Source of the DNA: Clostridiales bacterium
GTDB taxonomy: Bacteria; Bacillota; Clostridia; Lachnospirales; WQUN01
Assembly (NCBI GenBank): GCA_031273705.1
Contig: JAISRJ010000074.1
Coordinates: forward strand, 1 to 8,021
Direction of reading: 5' to 3'
Length of the DNA stretch: 8,021 nt
This document shows, piece by piece, positions 1 through 5,816 of this stretch (its first letter is position 1; each line of letters starts with the position of its first letter). The notes beneath the pieces are model-generated. The model saw only the letters and a program-made list of their open reading frames with translations, was not told the origin of the DNA and searched no databases. Position numbers and translations under genes: made by a program.

Positions 1-40
1 CGGGCATAGGGTTATGTCCATTTATTGTAAATGTCGCGTA

Positions 41-120
41 AACGATTTTTATTATAAACAATATAATTTATTAAAATATTTAAGATTATTTATATATTTT
101 AATTGATTATTTAACCTAAT
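41..120. other. Very AT-rich tract upstream of the RpiB-family gene
   Basis: By direct count only 7 of these 80 bases are G or C (about 9% GC), far below the neighbouring coding DNA. No open reading frame or stable hairpin is visible. Such tracts commonly act as upstream promoter elements, intrinsically curved DNA or binding sites for nucleoid proteins; which applies here is unknown. Bases 1-40 are less extreme and contain a short palindrome (CATTT-ATTGT-AAATG, 19-33). No gene is recognisable in 1-219. Confidence 0.6.
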
Positions 121-150
121 TACAGTTATGTGCAGACGCTTTTTTTGCTC

Positions 151-179
151 TTGCTTTTATGAGTGGAAATAAATAAAAT
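151..179 (+). promoter_or_regulatory. Candidate sigma-70-type promoter for the RpiB-family gene
   Basis: A -35-like TTGCTT (151-156) and a -10-like TAAAAT (174-179) are separated by exactly 17 bases, so transcription would start near 186 and leave a leader of about 34 bases. The AT-rich tract just upstream could serve as an UP element. The hexamers each differ from consensus, and in such AT-rich DNA chance matches are frequent, so this is a prediction only. Confidence 0.45.
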
Positions 180-196
180 ATAACCATAACCATAAC
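180..196 (+). repeat. Short tandem repeat at the predicted transcription start
   Basis: The hexamer ATAACC occurs twice in tandem (180-185, 186-191) followed by a third near-copy, ATAACA (192-197). It begins directly after the predicted -10 box, so it covers the expected start point of transcription. It could be an operator, a slippage-prone start region, or chance. Confidence 0.5.
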
Positions 197-219
197 ATTG
201 TCAGCCAAGGAGCTTTATT

Positions 220-657
220 ATGAAAATAGTTATATCCAACGACCATGTGTCGGTAGAAATGAAAAAAGCGATATTGAAGCATATACAAAGCAGGGGACAC
301 GATTGCGTCGATTACGGTCCCAGCTTATCCGAAAGTGTCGATTATCCCATATTTGCGGAACAGGCCGCGCGACTGATAGCTTCTGGTGAATTTGACCAAG
401 CGATTCTCATATGCGGAACAGGTATTGGTATGATGCTCGCGGCCAACAAAGTACATGGCGTTCGGGCAATAGTCTGTTCAGAGCCATACAGCGCGAAACT
501 CGCCCGCGAGCATAACAACGCTAATGTTCTGTGTTTTGGTTCTAGGGTAATAGGGGTAGAGCTTGCGAAGCTAATCGTGGACACCTGGTTGGCTGCCGAA
601 TTCCAAGGCGGTCGCCACGCAACCCGCGTAAATATGCTGGAATCCATAGCGCCTTGA
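220..657 (+). CDS. rpiB: RpiB/LacA/LacB-family sugar-phosphate isomerase
   Basis: Complete 145-residue cytoplasmic protein, close to the usual 145-150 of the family, which interconverts aldose and ketose phosphates (ribose-5-P/ribulose-5-P for RpiB, galactose-6-P/tagatose-6-P for LacAB). Family landmarks seen: Asp8-His9 at the N terminus, catalytic-type Cys65 in LICGTGIGMMLAANK with Thr67, His98 in REHNNANV, and the phosphate-binding arginines Arg132 and Arg136 in GGRHATRV. Odd point: the usual DHAG is DHVS, somewhat like LacB (DHIV), so the true substrate is uncertain and the symbol denotes the family only. The ATG is preceded by AAGGAG (207-212) with a 7-base spacer. The gene converges on the transporter operon, ending 61 bases from it, and may act on a phosphorylated intermediate of the imported sugar (inference). 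Confidence 0.9.
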   Translation: MKIVISNDHVSVEMKKAILKHIQSRGHDCVDYGPSLSESVDYPIFAEQAARLIASGEFDQAILICGTGIGMMLAANKVHGVRAIVCSEPYSAKLAREHNNANVLCFGSRVIGVELAKLIVDTWLAAEFQGGRHATRVNMLESIAP

Positions 658-718
658 CATGTTTGAGGCGAATTGCACATGCAAACAGTATGGTCTTTTC
701 CAAGTACAAAACTCCTTA
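658..718. other. Convergent gap, no clear intrinsic terminator
   Basis: The 61 bases between the converging RpiB-family gene and the LplC-like gene contain only weak dyads: TGTTTG/CAAACA (660-665 and 682-687) enclosing TTGCA-CA-TGCAA (673-684). Neither is GC-rich or followed by a T run on either strand, so a bidirectional Rho-independent terminator is not supported. Transcripts may overlap here or end by another mechanism. Confidence 0.5.
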
Positions 719-1627
719 TCAACCTTTTACGCTGCCCATTACTAAACCCGTAGTAAAGTATTTCTGCAAAAACGGATAAATGGCCAATATGGGGATCATC
801 CCCAGGAACAACTGCGCGGCGTTTGTCGTTCGAGCGTTTACCATGCCCAAATAACGAGACAACGCTTCACTGACGTTTGTGGCGTTTCTAAAAAACGCTT
901 CGGGATTAATTACTACTGTCCTTAAATAGCTTTGCAGAGGATATTTATCAACCGTATTCATATAAATCATACCGTCGAACCAACTATTCCAGTGATTGAC
1001 GAGTGAAAATAACGCGACCGTCGCGATAGTCGGGGTAGAGACCGGTAGCACAATATAGAAAAGTGTTTTAAAATGCCCGGCTCCGTCAATAAACGACGCT
1101 TCTAACAACTCTTGCGGCAGGCTTCTCATATAGTTCATAACAACAAGCATACTGAAAACGGGCAGCGCCCCCGGCAAAATCAATGACCAAATAGAGTTCA
1201 TAAGCCCTGTATACATGACAATCAGGTACATGGGAATCATGCCAGCCTGAAACAAAATGGTCACCACAAAAAACCATGAAAAATATTTGCGCGCTCGAAA
1301 TTCCCCGTCCGCTTTAGACAAAGGATAAGCCGTAAATATTATTAGCGCTAAATTGACGGCGACGCCCAGAAACGTCCTTTTAGCCGAAACGATCAGCGCG
1401 GTTATAAAGGCGTTGCTTTCCAAAATAAACTGATAAGCCGCGACATTAAAGCCAATAGGATAAAATGTGACTTCGCGGGCTACTACCGGCATCTTGTTTG
1501 AAAACGAAATCGCGAGCAGATTCACAAACGGAAGCAGGCACAATAAAGCCGTAAACGTGAGGAACGCAAAGTTAAGCGCGATAAATAACTTTCTTCCAAC
1601 AGATGTTTGTATTTTCCTCGGTCTCAT
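719..1627 (-). CDS. lplC: LplC-like carbohydrate ABC transporter permease
   Basis: Complete 302-residue inner-membrane permease, a normal length for the family. Hydrophobic segments are visible at about residues 15-42, 75-102, 117-140, 145-167, 196-212 and 271-290, giving the usual six-helix pattern. The cytoplasmic EAA loop, which docks the ATPase, runs from Glu176 through Gly182 to Pro195 (EASFIDGAGHFKTLF followed by YIVLP). The C terminus (LVMGSVKG) is typical of the LplC/YtcP branch. It pairs with the LplB-like permease just upstream. Its start lies 13 bases after that gene's stop, and the stop codon forms part of its ribosome binding site (TAAGGAG), implying coupled translation. It is the last gene of the operon, and no ATPase gene follows, as is common when a shared MsmX-type ATPase is used. 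Confidence 0.94.
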   Translation of the reverse strand: MRPRKIQTSVGRKLFIALNFAFLTFTALLCLLPFVNLLAISFSNKMPVVAREVTFYPIGFNVAAYQFILESNAFITALIVSAKRTFLGVAVNLALIIFTAYPLSKADGEFRARKYFSWFFVVTILFQAGMIPMYLIVMYTGLMNSIWSLILPGALPVFSMLVVMNYMRSLPQELLEASFIDGAGHFKTLFYIVLPVSTPTIATVALFSLVNHWNSWFDGMIYMNTVDKYPLQSYLRTVVINPEAFFRNATNVSEALSRYLGMVNARTTNAAQLFLGMIPILAIYPFLQKYFTTGLVMGSVKG

Positions 1628-1640
1628 TTTTCGCGTCTCC

Positions 1641-2570
1641 TTAATAAATCCTGTACCCGGCTATTTTATCAGCCAGGTAATAACTGACGACGATAAACAC
1701 GAACGAAACAACCGATTTAAATAATCCCGCCGCCGTCGAGAGAGCGAATTGGGCGTTTTGAATACCCAACCGATACACAAATGTATCGAGTATGTCGCCT
1801 GTGGTATAGACTGCCGGACTGTATGTGTTGTAAATTTGATCGAATCCGCCGTTAAGTACATTAGCCATGCTCAAAACCGTCATTAGCACTACAGTCGTCA
1901 TTATTCCGGGCAAAGTTATATGCACAGTCTGCTTCCATCTGCCCGCCCCGTCTATTTCCGCCGATTCATAAAGCGCCGGATCGATGCCGGTTAACGCCGC
2001 CAAGTATATGACCGAACCGAATCCAAAACCCTTCCATATTTCCGTTACGATCATTGTAATCGGGTAAGCCGTTTTATCTCCCAAAAAGAAAACCGGCCCG
2101 ACTCCGAATAATTCCAAAAATTGATTAACCATACCCGTGGACGGCGAGAGAATATCTACAAACAAACCCGCTAATATTACCCATGATAAAAAATTAGGAA
2201 TATAAACAATAGTCTGATACGCTCTTTTCACACCGATATTTTTAATTTCATTCAGCAGCAGAGCAAATACAACGGGCACTATTATACCGCCGAACATCTT
2301 TCCGAGTGAAATAACAATCGTATTTCTTATAACTTCACCCATGTTGGGCATGGAAAATAAATTTTTGAAGTTGTCGAACCCTATCCATTCTGAACCGAAC
2401 AAGCCTTTTGTAGGTACAAACTTTTGAAACGCGACCACAGCCCCAACCATAGAGCCGTAGCTATAGATAAGAACAAAAATAATTCCCGGTATCAGCATTA
2501 TGTAAAGAGGAATTTCTCTCAGCGTTTTATTCCGCTTGGCTTCTCGCGACATAAACTTCGAGACACCCAT
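1641..2570 (-). CDS. lplB: LplB-like carbohydrate ABC transporter permease
   Basis: Complete 309-residue inner-membrane permease of the LplB type (UgpA-like half of a sugar importer). Predicted helices lie near residues 20-47, 80-107, 120-140, 168-192, 222-240 and 278-300. The EAA loop spans Glu202 to Pro221 (ESAEIDGAGRWKQTV then HITLP) with the invariant Gly208. The N-terminal region with KRNKTLREIPLYIMLIPG followed by VAFQKFVPTKG resembles known LplB proteins. It forms the channel with the LplC-like partner and receives substrate from the lipoprotein encoded upstream. The ATG has only a modest ribosome binding site (GGTG, 5-base spacer, with AGGG further away), unlike the very strong site of the binding-protein gene. 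That fits the usual excess of binding protein over permease. Confidence 0.94.
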   Translation of the reverse strand: MGVSKFMSREAKRNKTLREIPLYIMLIPGIIFVLIYSYGSMVGAVVAFQKFVPTKGLFGSEWIGFDNFKNLFSMPNMGEVIRNTIVISLGKMFGGIIVPVVFALLLNEIKNIGVKRAYQTIVYIPNFLSWVILAGLFVDILSPSTGMVNQFLELFGVGPVFFLGDKTAYPITMIVTEIWKGFGFGSVIYLAALTGIDPALYESAEIDGAGRWKQTVHITLPGIMTTVVLMTVLSMANVLNGGFDQIYNTYSPAVYTTGDILDTFVYRLGIQNAQFALSTAAGLFKSVVSFVFIVVSYYLADKIAGYRIY

Positions 2571-2594
2571 AATATCACCATCCCTATTTCACGA

Positions 2595-2616
2595 GCGGTC
2601 GGTCGAGTCCGACCGC
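2595..2616 (-). promoter_or_regulatory. Intercistronic GC hairpin between binding-protein and permease genes
   Basis: A perfect 8-bp inverted repeat, GCGGTCGG (2595-2602) and CCGACCGC (2609-2616), encloses a 6-base loop. It sits in the 61-base gap after the binding-protein stop codon. No T run follows on the transcribed strand, so it is not a standard terminator. Hairpins in this position are known, as in malE-malF, to protect the upstream message from 3' exonucleases or reduce read-through into the permeases. That role is inferred here. Confidence 0.7.
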
Positions 2617-2631
2617 CCGCTTGATTGTAAT

Positions 2632-4347
2632 TTACGGGTACAACGTTTCCAGCTCGTCAAGGCATTGCTGTCCGCCCGCGTTAAGCCAATCCGAAACAAA
2701 CACGTCAAAATAATCCACCGGTCTGTCGCCGCGGATAATATCTGTAAACGCGGTCTCCATCATGCTTTCCCATACCGATGAGTTTTGCATGAAAATTTCA
2801 GGCTGGTCTACGGACATAATATTATCTACATAGGCCCCGTCCGGACGGTATTTACGCAGAGCTATAACGCACGATCCGCCGCCATCCGCGCCATCAGAGA
2901 ACATTTGTCCCCACGCGCCATAACCGGTAGTCGTTACATCGCTTTTGTCAGCGAATCCAGAAATTTGTGAGTACAAAGGCTTTACACTGCCCGCCAAGTC
3001 GTCGGGCGAACCCTTATCAAAGGCGTCAAGCAGTTCTTGAGTATGCAGCTCGGTCGGTATACCAACATAGATTGGGCTTAGGCGATACTGCTCGTTATCC
3101 CAATAGGTCAAATAATCTTCTTCGTTCGGAACCTGAACGCAAACTTCTTCATAAAGATTCAAGATTTTAATAATAGCTTCAGGATGTTCCGTCGCCGCGT
3201 TAATCATAAACACATCGCCTGTCTTGGAACTCTGAACGCCAATCTTATATGGATTCGCTTCGTCCGTAGGGATAGCGTACGGGCGAGTGATAACGTCGGA
3301 TTGCTGGAAACTGAAATTATATGGATGCCAGGTACCCCAGTTCATATGGTACATCATACCATATTTACCATTTGTAACGTCGGGTTCCATGGTGGCCGTG
3401 TCTTTTGTAATAAATTCGGGGTCTATAACACCCTCCGCGTAAAGGTCATGCAGCAATGAAAGTGTCTTTTTCATACCTTCTTTAATATAGGGAGAAGTAA
3501 TTTTGCCGGTATCATCGCGGTAGAAATATGTCATACCCGCGGCGTATGAAGGCTCGCCATAGGCGGATAATATACCCTGCGCCGTACCAAAGTTATTTAT
3601 TATAATATGTTTATCCAGCGCAAGACCAAACGTATCATTCGCGCCGTTGCCATCCGGATCATCAAATGTAAACCGTTTCGCCAGGGCGACCATGTCGTCG
3701 AGAGTCTTTGGTACTTCGGCGTTCAAATTAGCCAGCCAGTCGTCGCGAATCCACAGATATGGTGCCTGATGGAAGTTATCGTTCATGTAAGGAAATCCAT
3801 ACAGTCTTCCATCGTAAGAAGCCCCTTCAAAGCTATCCGGAAAGGACGTTTGGTAAGCTTTTACATCATCCGAAGCGTAGTTAGCGAAAACATCAGTTAT
3901 ATCCATCAAATAACCCGCGTTATAAGCTTGGGTCATAAAGTTTCTGTCCGCCCAGCGGAATACATCCGGTAAGTCCCCGGCCGCCAGAAGCGCGTTTAAT
4001 TTGTCGCGATAAGCGTCCGTCGTTATATCAGCGGAAAAAGCAACTTCAAGATCAATATTCAGTTTTTCCTTTATAAGCCTTGACCAGCGGTTGTTTTCGT
4101 ATGTGTCGCCATCGAAGAATTGCTGAACCTGCGATGTTTGAACACCCCAACCGATAGTTATTGGTTCCGCGTAAGGCGTTAAAGGTCCGTCGTCGGCCGG
4201 TTGTTCCGCTGATCCGTCCGCCGCTGTTCCCGAATCAGGCACGGTTGTTGTCGCCGCCGCCCCACCGTTACCCCCGGAACAAGCGGCGGAAACAGCCATC
4301 ATCACGACGACTAAAGCAGATAATGTTCTGCATAGCCATTTTTTCAT
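2632..4347 (-). CDS. Extracellular sugar-binding lipoprotein of the ABC importer (LplA/YtcQ-like)
   Basis: Complete 571-residue solute-binding protein of the large type that accompanies LplB/LplC permeases (family-1 extracellular solute-binding fold). A lipoprotein signal is evident: Lys2-Lys3, a hydrophobic core at about 8-19, and VSAAC ending at Cys23, the predicted lipidated residue. A flexible Gly/Ala/Thr/Asp-rich linker follows to about residue 57. Family features include PYLWIRDDWL (197-205) and an EF-hand-like loop DPDGNGANDTFG with Asp230, Asp232, Asn234 and Asp238, a probable calcium site. The many aromatic residues suit carbohydrate stacking, but the ligand is not deducible. The start has a near-perfect AAGGAGGG (4355-4362) at a 7-base spacer, overlapping the stop codon of the preceding TIM-barrel gene. 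Expected location: outer face of the cytoplasmic membrane. Confidence 0.95.
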   Translation of the reverse strand: MKKWLCRTLSALVVVMMAVSAACSGGNGGAAATTTVPDSGTAADGSAEQPADDGPLTPYAEPITIGWGVQTSQVQQFFDGDTYENNRWSRLIKEKLNIDLEVAFSADITTDAYRDKLNALLAAGDLPDVFRWADRNFMTQAYNAGYLMDITDVFANYASDDVKAYQTSFPDSFEGASYDGRLYGFPYMNDNFHQAPYLWIRDDWLANLNAEVPKTLDDMVALAKRFTFDDPDGNGANDTFGLALDKHIIINNFGTAQGILSAYGEPSYAAGMTYFYRDDTGKITSPYIKEGMKKTLSLLHDLYAEGVIDPEFITKDTATMEPDVTNGKYGMMYHMNWGTWHPYNFSFQQSDVITRPYAIPTDEANPYKIGVQSSKTGDVFMINAATEHPEAIIKILNLYEEVCVQVPNEEDYLTYWDNEQYRLSPIYVGIPTELHTQELLDAFDKGSPDDLAGSVKPLYSQISGFADKSDVTTTGYGAWGQMFSDGADGGGSCVIALRKYRPDGAYVDNIMSVDQPEIFMQNSSVWESMMETAFTDIIRGDRPVDYFDVFVSDWLNAGGQQCLDELETLYP

Positions 4348-4354
4348 TTTAATA

Positions 4355-4362
4355 CCCTCCTT
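4355..4362 (-). promoter_or_regulatory. Very strong ribosome binding site overlapping upstream stop codon
   Basis: On the minus strand the sequence reads TTAAGGAGGG seven bases before the ATG of the binding-protein gene. The TAA is the stop of the TIM-barrel gene, so terminating ribosomes sit on the next Shine-Dalgarno sequence. This is the closest match to the anti-SD in the operon and predicts high expression of the binding protein. Confidence 0.8.
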
Positions 4363-5191
4363 AATTTTTTACTAGCCGCGCAAATCGCCTCTTAACATAT
4401 TCCAGGCTTTCTAAATACTCGTCGTCGCCGTGCAGATGTTCGATTATTATAGGCATGTCGGGATTAATTTTCAAAGCCTCCAGAACATACTTCTCCAAGT
4501 CGATACTTCCGCCTCCGCAATATGTTTCGTTTAGTCTGAACGTAAATTCCCCACCCAGCGCGACATCTTTAAGGTGGCAGCTTTTTACATATTTTCCAAT
4601 CGCGGCAAAACATTCCTCCGCAAATTCTCCGCTAAAGAAATATTTTCTAGGAGAAGTTATCCAGTTGCACAAATCCATATGCACCGCGAAGTGTTCTCTG
4701 TCCACATCCTTTAAAAGACGCAAATATTCGTCGGGGTCAGAAGGGAACATCCAGGGCATTGGCTCAATTGTATAATAAGTACAACTGGGGTTAACATGAT
4801 CAATTATCTCCTGAATACTCTCAACGGTTTTTTTCCATGTATCACCGCTAAAGTTTTCTTTATAAGCGCCGTCCCAAATATCTCCGACACTTCCCGCAAT
4901 ATTAACGCAACAGTTCGCGCCGATAGCGTCCGCCAAAGCAAGCTGCCCTTTGCAAAATTCCAACGAATTCAAACGAACTTTTACATCCGGAGCAATCGGA
5001 TTCCGCCATACGCCTACTTCTGCTATAATCAAGTCGTTTTGTTCAGCCGCGTTTTCGTACCTATGTATAATGTCGTCCGCAGCTGTATAGTCTACGGGAA
5101 ACACAACCGCGCCACAGCCGAGAGACCGCATTTTTTCGCCCCATTCTTCGGGGCTGCTATGCGCAAGAGATGAAGCAACGCCCAGTCTCAT
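4361..5191 (-). CDS. Sugar phosphate isomerase/epimerase-type TIM-barrel protein
   Basis: Complete 276-residue cytoplasmic protein of the xylose-isomerase-like TIM-barrel superfamily (AP endonuclease 2 fold), which includes tagatose/psicose 3-epimerases, hydroxypyruvate and inosose-type isomerases and dehydratases, and dehydroshikimate dehydratase. The four expected divalent-metal ligands are visible at strand ends: Glu143 (TIEPMPWMFP), Asp173 (VHMDLCN), His206 (KSCHLKD) and Glu251 (IIIEHLHGDDEY). The glycine-rich YCGGGSIDLEKY (224-235) matches the usual loop before the last barrel elements. Its ATG overlaps the stop of the VOC gene by four bases (ATGA), and a GGAGAG site lies inside that gene, so the two proteins are probably made in step. 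The reaction is not identifiable; a metal-dependent epimerisation, isomerisation or dehydration of the imported sugar or cyclitol is the best inference. Confidence 0.88.
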   Translation of the reverse strand: MRLGVASSLAHSSPEEWGEKMRSLGCGAVVFPVDYTAADDIIHRYENAAEQNDLIIAEVGVWRNPIAPDVKVRLNSLEFCKGQLALADAIGANCCVNIAGSVGDIWDGAYKENFSGDTWKKTVESIQEIIDHVNPSCTYYTIEPMPWMFPSDPDEYLRLLKDVDREHFAVHMDLCNWITSPRKYFFSGEFAEECFAAIGKYVKSCHLKDVALGGEFTFRLNETYCGGGSIDLEKYVLEALKINPDMPIIIEHLHGDDEYLESLEYVKRRFARLVKN

Positions 5192-5655
5192 TTTCTGTCG
5201 CTCTCCAGCAGCTCTATAAAGACTTTAAGCGGTTCAATACCGTTAAGATAGGAATATCTGCCGCTTCCGTCGCCATAATTGCCTTTTTGTTCCAGAGTCA
5301 GCCCGAATGTCTCGGCGGATTTTATCGCGTTTTGCATTCCATCCACACTAAACGCCAAATGATGGACACCTTCGCCGTGGCTGTCCAAAAAGTCTCTCCA
5401 AATTGACGAAACTTCGTTGGGTTCTATAAGCTCGATTTGAAGACTTGGTCCGACTGTAAAAAACGCGAGTTTTGCTTCGGCATATGGCGCCGGCTTACCC
5501 ATAAATTCAGTTTTTGTAACGGAATACTCTCCGCACCCAACTGTCGGGGGGACCTCCAACCCTAAGAACTCCGCCCATTTCTTTTTGGTCTCTTCAATGT
5601 CTTTTACTATAAAACCAACCTGCGTTACCAAATTACTGCCAACTACTCCGCTCAT
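5188..5655 (-). CDS. VOC-superfamily (glyoxalase/methylmalonyl-CoA epimerase-like) protein
   Basis: Cytoplasmic protein of 155 residues from the preferred ATG at 5655. That start has GAAAGGA (5664-5670) at an 8-base spacer. The in-frame ATG at 5688 would add 11 residues (MVGVVTERIDI) but has no good ribosome binding site. Two beta-alpha-beta-beta-beta modules are recognisable: the first begins TQVGFIVKDIE and ends LQIELIEP, the second contains GVHHLAFSV and ends KVFIELLE. Expected metal-site positions are Gln12, Glu75, His98/His99 and Glu148; Gln12 replaces the His usual in methylmalonyl-CoA epimerase, so that exact activity is unlikely. It is the first gene of the operon and overlaps the TIM-barrel gene by 4 bp. 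A TIM barrel joined to a VOC domain is known in bacterial dehydroshikimate dehydratases, so the two may form one enzyme complex (inference). Confidence 0.88.
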   Translation of the reverse strand: MSGVVGSNLVTQVGFIVKDIEETKKKWAEFLGLEVPPTVGCGEYSVTKTEFMGKPAPYAEAKLAFFTVGPSLQIELIEPNEVSSIWRDFLDSHGEGVHHLAFSVDGMQNAIKSAETFGLTLEQKGNYGDGSGRYSYLNGIEPLKVFIELLESDRK

Positions 5656-5746
5656 TATATCAATCCTTTCTGTGACAACGCCGACCATATTCTTTAACTC
5701 TTGCCATGTATCTGTGAATACTCCCCAAACATAACAAACTAATAAT

Positions 5747-5775
5747 AATATATGGCATACGTTTTTGCTAGTCGT
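5747..5775 (-). promoter_or_regulatory. Candidate activator-dependent promoter of the sugar operon
   Basis: On the minus strand a -10-like TATATT (5752 down to 5747) has, 17 bases upstream, only ACGACT (5775-5770) in the -35 position, far from TTGACA. A weak -35 next to a direct repeat is the usual layout of promoters that need an AraC-type activator. Transcription would start near 5740, giving a leader of about 85 bases before the VOC gene. The AT-rich surroundings allow other -10 choices. Confidence 0.4.
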
Positions 5776-5805
5776 TTATTGCTTAGTTTTTAATTGTTTA
5801 TTGCT
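5774..5805 (-). promoter_or_regulatory. Direct repeat, likely AraC-family operator
   Basis: GTTTATTGCT (plus-strand reading) occurs exactly at 5774-5783 and again at 5796-5805, 22 bp apart, so both copies face the same side of the helix. Each is followed by TAGTTTTT (5784-5791 and 5811-5818), the second after a 5-bp ATTTT insertion. A degenerate third copy, GTTTTTGCTAG, lies at 5761-5771. The promoter-proximal copy abuts and slightly overlaps the weak -35 position of the operon promoter. AraC-family proteins bind paired direct half-sites about two turns apart, and the regulator gene is immediately upstream, so this is its most likely target. Confidence 0.6.
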
Positions 5806-5816
5806 ATTTTTAGTTT

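Noticed and set aside
39..62. TAAACGA and TAAACAAT resembling the complement of the operon repeats, as a second AraC target near the RpiB-family gene
   Set aside because: The copies are 16 bp apart, not 22, the TAGTTTTT partner block is missing, and short AT-rich matches are expected by chance in this tract.
658..718. Bidirectional intrinsic terminator between the converging genes
   Set aside because: The dyads are AT-rich or very short and no T run follows on either strand.
342..722. Minus-strand open frame of 126 codons opposite the RpiB-family gene
   Set aside because: The plus strand encodes a protein with all family residues; the antisense frame is a by-product of codon bias.
3607..3972. 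Plus-strand open frame of 121 codons inside the binding-protein gene
   Set aside because: It is antisense to a well-supported lipoprotein gene and its translation has no recognisable domain or ribosome binding site.
4361..5191. Assignment of the TIM-barrel protein as dehydroshikimate dehydratase
   Set aside because: The metal ligands and the VOC neighbour fit, but the residues after the first metal Glu (EPMPW) and the metal Asp (DLCN) lack the histidines I recall for AsbF-like enzymes, and no shikimate or quinate genes are nearby.
5188..5688. VOC gene start at the first in-frame ATG (5688)
   Set aside because: No clear Shine-Dalgarno precedes it, whereas the ATG at 5655 has GAAAGGA at an ideal distance and starts just before the first conserved strand.
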